Assembly: GCA_947561585.1 (NCBI GenBank)
Contig: CANNZV010000873.1
Coordinates: forward strand, 1-64,000
Direction: 5' to 3'
DNA length: 64,000 nt
Source: Caprella mutica
Taxonomy: Eukaryota > Arthropoda > Malacostraca > Amphipoda > Caprellidae
Within the stretch, counting starts at the first letter, position 1. Each line of letters begins with the position of its first letter. This document shows, in pieces, positions 32,977-43,700 of this stretch. The notes beneath the pieces were generated by a model. The model was not told where the DNA came from. It was given only the letters and a program-made list of their open reading frames with translations, and ran no database searches. A program made the position numbers and the translations under genes.

Positions 32977-33892
32977 CTGAAAGAGGTTTTATGTTTTGGA
33001 TAAACTCGGAAAAGTCTCTACAATATGGTCGATAAATTTTGTAATAACTGCTATCTGGTTGGTTGTGATAATTATAATCGACATTATCATCATTAATTGT
33101 AATCAGTTGCGTTGAATATTAATCAATATTCAATATTCAAGTCAATAGATGATAGTTAATTTATCATCATGATCTTATGTTTCTAAATGTGATTAAAAAA
33201 ATTTCAAACTAGGGAACATTTAAAAGTGTTTTTATAGGACAGGAAATGAATAGGTACATATTATTATACTCACCAATTCTCTTCAATTTCTCCTTTATTT
33301 CCAATCTGTTGCCGAGGGATTTAATCACACAGAAAGAAGTTTTAATTTTATTTTTTGGTTCCATTGACTCTCCCATTGAAACCAATGAGCTTCATAATTT
33401 GGGTAAGTGAAAAGTATGCAGTGGTACTCATTCATCCCCAAGTTAGGGATAATGGATGTAATTTTCATTATCCTTAAAGTGCACTTGTATCCTAGAATAC
33501 TGAGTTAGATCCTCTCATAATTTTCACTTATTATGGAGAACTAACTGTAATATTAATAATACTTAAGAAGTGTTTTAAATATTAAACTTCATATATTTTG
33601 ATCATGTAAATTGGAACAAAATCAAACAATGAAATGAATAAAGAATTCAAATAATTTAAGAGTATATATGATAAGATACATTTTTGAAAAGGAAAAAAAA
33701 GGAAACTTTCAATATGTTAGATAGATCCATAACTCTATTTGCTTCAAATTTTTAGCAAATGCAAGGAGCTGGAAGATTCAAATCAAACTTTCTGATGTTG
33801 CTCTTTCCAAGAGATTTACAAATACTGTCTATATATCTATATCACCCTATACATACAAATACACTGACTATTTTGTAACTAAAATTGCGGAT
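32977..33892. other. Unassigned AT-rich sequence
   Basis: No gene or repeat recognised. Confidence 0.35.
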
Positions 33893-34050
33893 AATAAAAA
33901 AATCCGGATCACAAAATTATCCGGATTACAAAATATTCGGATAACTGAAAATCCAATAAAAAAATCAGAATGACTTTAAAAATCAGATAACAAAAAAATA
34001 TGGATAATTAAAAAAATTGATAACAAAAAATCAATATGATTTTAAAAATT
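33893..34050 (+). repeat. Degenerate ~20-bp TCCGGATAACAAAAT repeats, about 8 copies
   Basis: Words such as ATCCGGATCACAAAATTA, TCCGGATTACAAAATAT and TCGGATAACTGAAAAT recur, then decay to TGGATAATTAAAAAA. Confidence 0.7.
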
Positions 34051-34469
34051 GAAATATTACATTGTCCTTCTTTGTTGACCATTAATACACTGGTTTCTAA
34101 ATATATCTACAACTTGCTGTATACATTTGATAGGTTTGGTAAATTAGGCATATGCAATTATGCATATGTTAGAATTTAGATTATTTTTGTGTTCATGTTT
34201 GCAAGTACCATTTCAACAAAACAAAATTGACTTTTCTAATTCATTCGATTGCTTTTATTTAGAGTCAATATTTGTAGTGTACTCTAGTTGTTTACTTTTG
34301 TATCGAAAAGTCAATGTTTATTTGATAATGAAATCAACGGTGAACCAATCTTTTGTTGACAGATTATTGGCCTTTTTTATATGAAGAGATTATATTCAGT
34401 AGTTATTAATATCATTTGTACCTTATTGTTTGATAATAAATTTTCGTTCTATTGATAAATAATGATCAA

Positions 34470-34595
34470 TTATAAAATAATAGAGTGAAGTTTTACTAAC
34501 ACCGCAATATCCTTCGCAAGCTCAGAGTTGGGTCCGTCGAGCAGGAGCGGCATGAAAAATTCCCAGTTAATAAAGATTAAATATATAAATAACAT
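34470..34595 (-). CDS. Candidate 41-codon ORF over a GC-rich patch
   Basis: The minus frame from ATG at 34595 reads an AT-rich hydrophobic start, then WEFFMPLLLDGPNSELAKDI and a stop at 34472-34470. The patch 34500-34555 is about 55% GC. The plus strand is also open here (SEVLLTPQYPSQAQSWVRR), so the strand is uncertain. No 3' splice-like AG precedes the minus reading. Family not recognised; it may be a fragment of a transposon protein. Confidence 0.22.
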   Translation of the reverse strand: MLFIYLIFINWEFFMPLLLDGPNSELAKDIAVLVKLHSIIL

Positions 34596-34744
34596 ACATA
34601 TTAATTTCCATTTTCATATTCAAAATTTCACCTATGAAATGATATGAATAAATTTTCCTTTTTTGATCAAGTTACGACAATAGCATATAATAAATATTAC
34701 CACTTTAATCCACAGCATAACTTTCTCTGTGCCTGCTTACCGGT

Positions 34745-34850
34745 GACCGGAGAATTCGCCGTGGGAAATTTCGTCGTCGGATTTTTTGCCGCCGGAATTT
34801 TCGCCGTTGGAAAAAATTCGCTGTTAGGAAAATTCGCTGTTAGGAATATT
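34745..34850 (+). repeat. Degenerate CGCCGTTGGAAAATTCG repeats, about 6 copies
   Basis: GGAGAATTCGCCGTGGGAAA, TTTCGTCGTCGGA, TTTTCGCCGTTGGAAA and similar. The same sequence lies inverted at 35583-35665, about 0.8 kb away. It belongs with the 16-bp array family at 210-1530. Confidence 0.8.
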
Positions 34851-35582
34851 TAAATAATTTTTAAATAATAATTTAACTGACTATACTTATTTCTATGTAT
34901 GTTAATAACTATATGGAAATAATATAGATAATAATGTATGACTAAACATATTATATTCCTATTTATTCCTCATATTACGTTAGCATCGCATAGAAATGAA
35001 TGGAATTTTGGTCTAGAGAGATCACATACACTCACAAGAGAGATATTTTAAATGTAGCATTCTTATCAGTGTACTACCTGAAATATTTGTGCTATGCACT
35101 ATAATTCAGATTTTAAGAGGTAAACCGTACAATGTAATTTCAAAAAAAAAGGTAACTATGAAACCATCTTTAATTAGAAAAGCTTTATCTTAAACACACA
35201 ATATTAAACACACAGGAAGAAGTGAAGAAGAAGAAGTGATGCAAACCGACTAGGATAGCACAAACACAGCTTCGACTATTTAGTCAACCAATCAAAACAC
35301 TCCAAATGTTATACAGCGACCTCTCGCGACACAAAATCATACGATTACTTATTAAAATATACATTGCATATATGAGCAGTTAACACACATTTTAGGAATC
35401 TCAATTTCATCAGATATACAATATTACATAATCACCTACAATTAATATTTACAATTATAAATTCTTATAAAAAAATTCTAAAATTATCTAAATTTTCAGT
35501 CAAATTGGTTTACTTTATAACTTTCAATATTTTTATCAATACTTATAGGTATTTGAATAGTTATCTCTGTATAATTTCTTCT
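34851..35582. other. Unassigned AT-rich sequence between inverted repeats
   Basis: No gene recognised. Flanked by the oppositely oriented CGCCG repeat blocks. Confidence 0.35.
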
Positions 35583-35665
35583 TACGGCGAATTTTCCTAA
35601 CGGCGAATTTTCCAACGGCGAAAATTCCGACAGCGAAAACTCCGACGGCGAATTTTCCCACGCAA
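35583..35665 (-). repeat. Inverted copy of the CGCCGTTGGAAAATTCG block
   Basis: About five units, on plus reading ACGGCGAATTTTCC and AACGGCGAAAATTCCGAC. The minus-strand translation repeats FAVG and runs in frame from the adjacent candidate exon, but only through its intron side. Confidence 0.8.
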
Positions 35666-35691
35666 AAATTCCTAGAACCCTGCCTACCTAC

Positions 35692-35829
35692 CTTAAAATA
35701 TAATGTCTCTCCATTCTCAGGTGTAAAAATTAGTAGAACACTCCTAGCGACTATTTCATCAGCATAAATCATTGCTAAGGACTCTGCAAGTTGAATTCGC
35801 AGGAACACTGGCAATAAAAACTCCAGCCG
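35692..35829 (-). CDS. Candidate internal exon, 138 bp, phase 0 to 0
   Basis: On the minus strand, CTCATCAAGCAG precedes the segment and TTTAAG/GTAGGT follows it, a good 5' splice site. The 46-codon frame reads RLEFLLPVFLRIQLAESLAM, a middle with YADEIVARSVLLIF, and ends ENGETLYFK. It has a typical folded-protein composition with alternating hydrophobic and charged residues. The natural frame has a stop 12 codons or less upstream of the acceptor, supporting that boundary. Family not recognised. Of all segments here this has the best-balanced pair of splice sites. Confidence 0.45.
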
Positions 35830-36534
35830 CTGCTTGATGAGACCAGGTCACGGCCTGCAAAATGACTAAAAAATGCTAGGAAACAAATGAAAGCAGTTTT
35901 GTGAAGATGGAAAGAACTGAGTAGACAAAGAGTTTAGGGCATGATTTATATCTCAAACGAGTGTAATAATAAATGAAAATGTTAGCATTCTTGGAAGAAT
36001 ATTCAGAAACTTCTCTGTTAGCATTTAATTTGTAAAATAATACGATAGCTTTTGTGTTATCTTGTACCTCACGCTTACATTAACAAATAGTCGCATACGA
36101 GGTCGCAAGTCTGTCACATGTGAAGTTTGTTTTCGGACTGTCCGTCACAAAATACTTTAGTCAGACAGTCTATCAACAGCGCGTCATAAATTTGATATAA
36201 ATCAAAATAATGTCACCACTAGGATATTTATAAGTGGTATTCTATATTATGCGATAAAAGATGCCGTGTCAGTCGATTAGTGTGCCATAAAACGGGTTAA
36301 AAGACCCCATTTTGAGTATTTTCCACGGTTCAAGCTAGTACAATATAATTAATTTAAAAAGATTTCTTCTCGATTGGAGTGGCAATATTTTCCTAAACAC
36401 AGAAGAATCCCTGTTTGCCGTCAAATATTAAATTTGGTTGCCATTTGTTCTTCGGTTGGCCAGCTTAACTTTCTCTCACATTCTCTGTCCAATCGTATAG
36501 TTTATATATTACCATAGTATATAAATTATGGGAA
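35830..36534. other. Unassigned sequence
   Basis: If the neighbouring exon is real this is its upstream intron. TTTTGCAGGCCGTGACC at 35846-35862 on the minus strand is an alternative acceptor, but its frame hits a stop. Confidence 0.3.
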
Positions 36535-36905
36535 TATCCAGACAAGAAGGATTTATTCCTGGGATATAAAGGGAATATCAAGACAAGAAGGATTTATTCC
36601 TGGGATATTAAGGGAATATCCAGGCAAGAAGGATTTATTCCTGGGATATTAAGGGAATATCAAGACAAGAAGGATTTATTCCTGGGATATTAAGGGAATA
36701 TCCAGACAAGAAGGATTTATTCTTGGAATATTAAGGGAATATCCCAGGCAAAATGGATTTATTCCTGGAATATTAAGGGAATATTCAGACAAGAAGGATT
36801 TATTCCTGGGGTATTAAGGGAATATCCCAGGCAATAAGGGTTTATACCTGGGATATTTAAGGGAATATTTCAGACAAGAAGGATTTATTCCTGGGATATT
36901 CTCTA
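36535..36905 (+). repeat. ~42-bp minisatellite, about 9 copies (family of 6.3 kb)
   Basis: Unit GGGAATATCCAGACAAGAAG + GATTTATTCCTGGGATATTAA. Related to 6345-6535 in the same orientation, about 30 kb away. Variants are CCCAGGCAA and TTCAGACAA. Confidence 0.92.
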
Positions 36906-37393
36906 AATATCCTAGGAATAAATATTTCTTTCCTGTGTATCGTAATATAATGTAAATTTCACTCGCCCCTCATGATGATTATATAAAATGGTTAATAATG
37001 TGAAGAAGCATAGTTCATTACTTCTATAATTAACTTATTAGAAATTCCTTTCATGTACATATAATGTCAATAGCGTATAAATAACTAATTTACATATTAA
37101 TACAAACGTGTGAGTGCAAGATCGTAATTTAATTGATATTTAATTCATCTTCCTCATTTTATACTCATTAATTTCCCATTAATTCAATATAGAGTAACGC
37201 AACCTTAACAGTCAATACATGTTCTACAGAAGAGAAATAATGAAATCTTCCCAGCAAATTGGCAATTCGGATTCCAATTGGTCTCGAAATACATTTCTTG
37301 TGCAGGCGAAAAACTCTGCCAAGTATTCTGTGTGGCGCCGTAGAATGGATCATTTATTCATGTGACCAGGAATTAGATTATTTGAAACAGAAG

Positions 37394-37577
37394 AGGGTGT
37401 AGGGAGGATTTCATGAACAGACTTTCTGGATTTACCTTCACTTGATCGTTCTCTTACCGTACAATAAACCATATTTATACTGCAAGAATACAATTTTTAC
37501 ACAAAAAGGGTCGTAGGGAAGACTTCCTCTGGATTTAACTTCACTTGATCGTTCTTTTATCGTACAATAAACTATGC
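37394..37577 (+). repeat. Two-copy tandem duplication, ~110 bp
   Basis: GGGTGTAGGGAGGATTTCAT ... CACTTGATCGTTCTCTTACC ... ACAATAAAC is followed by GGGTCGTAGGGAAGACTTCC ... CACTTGATCGTTCTTTTATC ... ACAATAAAC. A tandem duplication that was not amplified further. Confidence 0.75.
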
Positions 37578-37917
37578 AAAGACTCCTAGGATATTACTAC
37601 TTTTTATCCAAATCACTGTTATTTAAATTGTTCTCTTTTTCAATTGGGGAAATAAATGATTGCATTAACTAACACTTTTAATTGATTTTATGCTATTCTT
37701 AATTTTAATATTTACGATATTTTTCCTTTCGAATCGGTATTTTTCTATCGATTTTATTAATGATTTAAGCGATTTTTTCTTCCAGATTTCAATTTGAAAG
37801 AAGAAGATCAAACTGTAATAAAGTTATCTTATTTCCAATTTAAATAATCTATGAACTTACTTAATATTGAAAATCAAAAACGATCATTCTTAAAATTTAA
37901 ACATAAATAAATAATAA

Positions 37918-38002
37918 ATGGGAAAGAGCACAAAAAAAATGAGTCAAATGCTTTATAATCCTGTCGCGAATATATCAATAATTCAATTTGCGGATTCACA
38001 AG
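37918..38002 (+). CDS. Candidate 5' coding exon
   Basis: ATG at 37918 follows TAATAA and opens a frame MGKSTKKMSQMLYNPVANIS through ADSQ. A donor-like CACAAG/GTAGGC follows at 38002-38003. Unspliced, the frame ends after 37 codons. Family not recognised; the composition is plausible but the segment is short. Confidence 0.22.
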
Positions 38003-38344
38003 GTAGGCTCCGTTTGATGTCACTGACGATGTGAACACTGATTGATGAAGAGAAAAGATGAATATTCAACGTACGTGTGTTTGGATTTACAGATGAACGA
38101 GTGATTCGTCAAAGGAGATAACTTACGAACCAAATCAGAAAATTGTATTCGTCGATCTTAGTGATTATAATGGTATATCGTAGACTGCTTTATAGCTTGC
38201 ATACCAAATAAGAAAATTATAGTCGCAGATCGCAGGTTGCTTTTATCTTTGTTATCAATATAAACAAATAACATTAAAGAAATGTTAATCAATTCTTTTA
38301 GTACTAAGAAAATAGCCTTAAAAATTTATTTCTGGCAACCAAAT

Positions 38345-38590
38345 AAAAAAATTACCGGTATATCATTTTATTAACGAAGTAAATCAAATACCGGGATTGA
38401 AATTTGTATATTTTCTAGTGTTCTTTATTAGCTGAGTAAATCTTATACTAGTATTAAAATACGTACATTTTCGAATATTTATATTAACTGAGTAAATCTA
38501 ATACTGGTATTGAAATTCATACATTTTGTTAGTGTTTTTTAATTCGCAGAGTAAATCGAGTACTGGTATTAAAATCCGTAGACTTATATC
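38345..38590 (+). repeat. ~62-bp diverged repeats, about 4 copies
   Basis: Each copy has a GAGTAAATC(T/G)(A/T)(A/G)TACTGGTATT core followed by GAAAT(T/A)C(G/A)TACATTTT and a TTAGTGTT-like spacer. Confidence 0.75.
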
Positions 38591-38771
38591 ACAAGTTACG
38601 ATACTCATTCAAAATAGAATATTCATAGGTAGTTTAATATATCATCTACTCATGACGATGCATTCTTTTACTAACAATAATCAACGTTTAATCAATTCAC
38701 AGATAGGTTATTGTTTTCCTTTAGATGAATGATAGGTTCCCCTCTTAAAAATGAGGTATAGTCATCCAATA

Positions 38772-39625
38772 TTATAATGGGCCCTATCTTAATCTTCTAT
38801 GGTCCCCCTATAACTTTCTCTCTTAATCATCTATGGCCCCATCATAACTCTCCCTCTTAATCTTCTATGGCTCCATCATAACTCTCCCTCTTAATCATCT
38901 ATGGCCCCACAATAACTCTCCCTCTTAATCTTCTATGGCCCCATCATAACTCTCCCTCTTAATCTTCTATGGCTCCATCATAACTCTCCTTCTTAATCTT
39001 CTATGGCTCCATCATAACTCTCCCTCTTAATCTTCTATGGCCCCATCATAACTCTCCCTCTTAATCTTCTATGGCCCCATCATAACTCTCCCTCTTAATC
39101 TTCTATAGCCCCACCATAACTTCCCCCTCTCAATCTTCTATGGCCCCATCATTACTCTACCTCTTAATCTTCTATGGCCCCATCATAACTCTCCCTCTTA
39201 ATCTTCTATGGCCCCATCATAACTCTCCCTCTTAATCTTCTATGGCCCCATCATAACTCTCCCTCTTAATCTTCTATGGCCCCATCATAACTCTCCCTCT
39301 TAATCTTCTACGGCCCCATCATAACTCTCCCTCTTAATCTTCTATGGCCCCATCATTACTCTACCTCTTAATCTTCTATGGCCCCATCATAACTCTCCCT
39401 CTTAATCTTCTATGGCCCCATCATAACTCTCCCTCTTAATCTTCTATAGCCCCACCATAACTTCCCCCTCTCAATCTTCTATGGCCCCATCATTACTCTA
39501 CCTCTTAATCTTCTATGGCCCCATCATAACTCTCCCTCTTAATCTTCTATGGCCCCATCATAACTCTCCCTCTTAATCTTCTATGGCCCCATCATATCTC
39601 TCCCTCTTAATCTTCTATGCCCCCT
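38772..39625 (-). repeat. 34-bp minisatellite, about 25 copies, with 340-bp higher-order period
   Basis: Unit TAATCTTCTATGGCCCCATC + ATAACTCTCCCTCT, the inverse of the family at 15950-16140. A distinctive pair of variants (TATAGCCCCACCATAACTTC, then CATTACTCTACC) occurs at 39103 and again at 39443, exactly ten units apart. That shows a large block duplication inside the array. Confidence 0.95.
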
Positions 39626-39997
39626 AATAATTTATCATTGGGAATCTATGATATATTTCAAGATTATTCATAACCTCGACTTAAATGTATTAAATCTCGA
39701 ACATAGACTTTTATTTAAGTAAAGTACATGAATATCTTACATGGTGTCATATTTTAATGCGTCGGCTGTAGATCGTCGTCGATGTTAAAAAGATCATCCA
39801 CCTACCACAATAAATGATTAGACGAATATTCTATCGTAGTTTATCCTGAACTACTTATACATTGTCCATCGTCAATCATTGCCAACCAGATACCGATGAT
39901 ACAGTCAAAAATTATGATATTTATCAATAAAATTCGATCAACATAATATATACCTCAAACGACAATATGCCGATTTATGTTTTCTGATTTCTTGTGT
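39626..39997. other. Unassigned sequence
   Basis: No gene or repeat recognised. Confidence 0.35.
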
Positions 39998-40093
39998 GGT
40001 TAGATCTTGATACACTACAAGAAGCATTCTTCAATTGACCAATGCATGGTCAGGTGTTGATGCACCACAGGAGGCCTTGCTTCAAGTCACCAA
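39998..40093 (+). repeat. Diverged two-copy ~47-bp tandem duplication
   Basis: GGTTAGATCTTGATACACTA ... CAATTGACCAAT is followed by GGTCAGGTGTTGATGCACCA ... CAAGTCACCAAT. A CAGAAG/GTGAGT donor-like word lies just downstream (40108-40116), and ATGCAT at 40043 opens a 23-codon frame into it. A tiny exon is possible but weak. Confidence 0.6.
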
Positions 40094-40460
40094 TTCTTCT
40101 TTTTTCAGAAGGTGAGTTATTAGCGAAGGAAATTGACTGAGTGAACGGAATGATTCCTGAATAAATGGACCGAGAAATTGTACAGGAAATTTTGGGGAGA
40201 AAATATGAAATTCAAATGAGTCGGAGAATTTAGTTAGATTTAGCATACTGAAATATAAAATGGTGTACAATTGGAAAATGTAGTAGATTTTATCTGAATG
40301 TATCTAATGTATTCATAAAAAGAAAGAAAACGATATTTTAAAATTGATACCTATTATTGAAGATGTTTTCTTTTGTAGAAATATGCAAAAATATAGCATT
40401 TAATTCTTAGTTAATAAATAGTACTAATAATCGATTGAAATATATGTTTATTTTATTTTT

Positions 40461-40655
40461 CAATAGAACCCCTCAATAGTGAATATTGAGTCACTACCCT
40501 CTATAGTGAACAAATTTCTGTAAGTCTGCTATAAAGCAGCCAATAGTCTTAGGAAACTAATGTCCATTCATGGTGCCCTATAGAAAGTATTTTCCACTAT
40601 ACAGCGTAATTCTCTAACTCAGGACTCTATTTTCACTATAGAGGAGCTTATACTA
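40461..40655. mobile_element. Pogo/Tigger-like MITE, copy 3
   Basis: Left end CAATAGAACCCCTCAATAGT and right end TTTCACTATAGAGGAGCTTA are inverted. Internal CCTCTATAGTGAACAAATTT pairs with TTTTCCACTATACAGCG, and ATTGAGTC with GGACTC. The outermost bases and TA duplications are no longer clear, so this is an older copy than those at 9276 and 12410. Confidence 0.75.
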
Positions 40656-40747
40656 CAACACAGTATGTTAAAAAATAAACAGAAAAGTTAATTCCTCTAC
40701 TTGCAATAATCAGAGAGTTTATTAATCGACTCAGTCGATCATTTACG

Positions 40748-41278
40748 ATGTCTAGAAGAGTAACGGGGACATAGTTTGCGTAGGAGTAACGGGGACATAG
40801 TTTGCGTAGGAGTAACGGGGACATAGTTTGCGTAGGAGTAACGGGGACATAGTTTGCGTAGGAGTAACGGGGACATAGTTTGTGTAGGAGTAACGGGGAC
40901 ATAGTTTGCGTAGGAGTAACGGGGACATAGTTTGCGTAGGAGTAACGGGGACATAGTTTGCGTAGGAGTAACGGGGACATAGTTTGCGTAGGAGTAACGG
41001 GGACATAGTTTGCGTAGGAGTAACGGGGACATAGTTTGCGTAGGAGTAACGGGGACATAGTTTGCGTAGGAGTAACGGGGACATAGTTTGCGTAGGACTA
41101 ACGGGGACATAGTTTGCGTAGGACTAACGGGGACATAGTTTGCGTAGGAGTAACGGGGACATAGTTTGCGTAGGAGTAACGGGGGCATAGTTTGCGTAGG
41201 AGTAACGGGGACATAGTTTGTATAAGAGTAACGGGGACATAGTTTGTCTAGAAGAATAACGGGGACATTGTTCGCGTA
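40748..41278 (+). repeat. 26-bp G-rich minisatellite, about 20 copies
   Basis: Unit TAACGGGGACATAGTTTGCG + TAGGAG, nearly invariant in the middle and diverged only at the right edge (TATAAGAG, CTAGAAGAA, TTCGCGTA). All three minus frames are open with a 26-residue period (MSPLLLRKLCPRYSYANYV...). Not a gene. The homogeneity implies recent amplification or ongoing homogenisation. Confidence 0.96.
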
Positions 41279-41869
41279 TTTCAATCAGGTTGAGAGCCAA
41301 GTTGCTACATTTCTCTCACATAAAGGCACACAGTTCATCCCAAGTAAAGAAAATCGCCCTTCTTGAATATAAATGCGATGGAATTCCGTACTCTATTTAC
41401 GCACACTGGGAAACCATGTGCGAAAACTCAGCGTGAATTTACCTAAATTGTAATTAAACACAATTAGGGTACGTTACGATTTATTGGTCAGTTCCTCATC
41501 TTCGTTCATATGATAAAAAACTGTAAAATGATTATTATTTTATTCATATTTTACTCGTTATCTGTCATACCTGCGAGTATCTATTTAATTATTATCCAAG
41601 GTAATTATTGTTAAATAATTATTATTTTGAAATAAGACTTATTTCCCGTGAAAAACGGGTTTTCAATTATATCAATATCGGCGTTACTTAATAACCATTG
41701 AAAATATGAACATAAGAATTAGAAAATAATTTCAATAAATTCCCGTGCGTATCATGGTTAATTTTTTAAGTCAATAATTTTAAATTATTTATTTTTTCAA
41801 TATATGATGGGAGACAATGGAACTCTTCGATAATTTATAATTTACCCTTTTTTCTAATTACTCTTATAT
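41279..41869. other. Unassigned, with a diverged dispersed element
   Basis: ATTCCCGTGCGTATCATGGT near 41740 matches a word near 16860. CGTGAAAAACGGGTTTTC at about 41648 has a short inverted CCCGT/ACGGG. The element seems to continue past the following minisatellite (AGCGGGCACCAAATTAAG at about 42140), so the array lies inside it. Confidence 0.45.
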
Positions 41870-42118
41870 ACAGCCTGCCATGAGCATTTATATACAGCCT
41901 GCCATGAGCATTTATATACAGCCTGCCATAAGCATTTATATACAGCCTGCCATGAGCATTTATATACAGCCTGCCATAAGCATTTATATACAGCCTGCCA
42001 TAAGCATTTATATACAGCCTGCCATGAGCATTTATATACAGCCTGCCATAAGCATTTATATACAGCCTGCCATGAGCATTTATATACAGCCTGCCATGAG
42101 CCTGCCATGAGCATTTTT
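41870..42118 (+). repeat. 24-bp minisatellite, about 10 copies
   Basis: Unit CATGAGCATTTATATACAGC + CTGC, with a single CATAAGC variant. The plus frame reads MSIYIQPA or ISIYIQPA repeats. Not a gene. The order of G and A variants across ten units is G G A G A A G A G G. Confidence 0.95.
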
Positions 42119-42343
42119 AAAATTATAATCACTTTTAAGAAGCGGGCACCAAATTAAGAAGTATATAAGTAAATAGATTAACGTTAGTCATTATTATAAT
42201 AGACTCATCGTATATTTTAGAGTGATGTGCAGAAAGACTTTATCGCATTTAGTAAACCGATATCAGAATATTTTTTGTGACGAACAGACAAATAAAAGCA
42301 TCGCAAATTCAATATCAATAAAAGTGTCTAGACTAGAAGAAAT

Positions 42344-42510
42344 CATTGTATTAATCATTGTATTAATCATTGTATTAATCATTGTATTAATCATTGTTTT
42401 AATCATTGTATTAATCTTTGTATTAATCTTTGTATTAATCTTTGTATTAATCATTGTATTAATCTTTGTATTAATCTTTGTATTAATCATTGTATTAATC
42501 TTTGCATTTT
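42344..42510 (+). repeat. 12-bp minisatellite, about 14 copies
   Basis: Unit ATTGTATTAATC with variants ATTGTTTTAATC and TTTGTATTAATC. It translates as IVLI/FVLI repeats on plus, preceded by a 40-codon unique open frame from ATG at 42222. No coding evidence beyond openness. Confidence 0.93.
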
Positions 42511-42987
42511 AGTTATCCAAGGTAGTTTTGAAGAAACCTCAAATTAAGTACACTTTGAGAACAATACAACACTCTGCCAACAAGATAATAACCAACTAAT
42601 GACATCTAAAACAGAACCTTCCGCTTTCTTTGGAGGTGAAAAATGATGTCTATCATCTAACCAATCTTGTTCATTAAAATGTCTTGATATCCAGTTATAC
42701 CATTTCCAGTTATACCTATATACCTATGAATATACAATATATGTGTCATTTCTTCTTTCAAATTATTACCATGAATAATATATCCATTATCGCACGGGAA
42801 TATTATAACACTTTGATTTTATAATATAGGAATATCACAATACGGCGATATTATATAATAATAAAGATATTGACATAATAAACTTTTAGATTTATTCCAT
42901 AAAAAAGCAGTTCATGATAAGAAAATAATAAATTGGAAAGGAATTAAATTCCTAGGGTGTAATTTAATAGTCATTAATCAATAAATG
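42511..42987. other. Unassigned AT-rich sequence
   Basis: No gene or repeat recognised. TTATACCATTTCCAGTTATACC near 42694 is a short local duplication. Confidence 0.35.
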
Positions 42988-43700
42988 ACTGAATCTGAAT
43001 ACACTGAATACAATAACTAAATCTGAATACACTGAATACAATAACTAAATCTGAATACACTGAATACAATAACTAAATCTGAATACACTGAATACAATAA
43101 CTAAATCTGAATACACTGAATACAATAACTAAATCTGAATACACTGAATACAATAACTAAATCTGAATACACTGAATACAATTACTAAATCTGAATACAC
43201 TGAATACAATAACTAAATCTGAATACACTGAATACAATAACTAAATCTGAATACACTGAATACAATTACTAAATCTGAATACACTGAATACAATAACTAA
43301 ATCTGAATACACTGAATACAATTACTAAATCTGAATACACTGAATACGATAACTAAATCTGAATACACTGAATACAATAACTAAATCTGAATACACTGAA
43401 TACAATAACTAAATCTGAATACACTGAATACAATAACTAAATCTGAATACACTGAATACAATAACTAAATCTGAATACACTGAATACAATAACTAAATCT
43501 GAATACACTGAATACAATAACTAAATCTGAATACACTGAATACAATTACTAAATCTGAATACACTGAATACAATAACTAAATCTGAATACACTGAATACA
43601 ATAACTAAATCTGAATACACTGAATACAATAACTAAATCTGAATACACTGAATACAATTACTAAATCTGAATACACTGAATACAATTACTAAATCTGAAT
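42988..43700 (+). repeat. 28-bp minisatellite, about 25 copies
   Basis: Unit AATCTGAATACACTGAATAC + AATAACTA, almost invariant apart from AATTACTA and one GATAACTA. All frames contain stops. Confidence 0.96.

Noticed and set aside
37168..37353. Minus-strand frames near 37.2-37.35 kb (RILGRVFRLHKKC and an overlapping LRRHTEYLAEFF frame)
   Set aside because: Two minus frames and one plus frame are all open and protein-like, so none can be chosen; no splice site or motif settles it.
40094..40118. Three-base micro-exon between TTCTTTTTTCAG and GTGAGT
   Set aside because: Both splice-like sites are strong but only AAG lies between them; more likely chance or a donor for the weak upstream frame.
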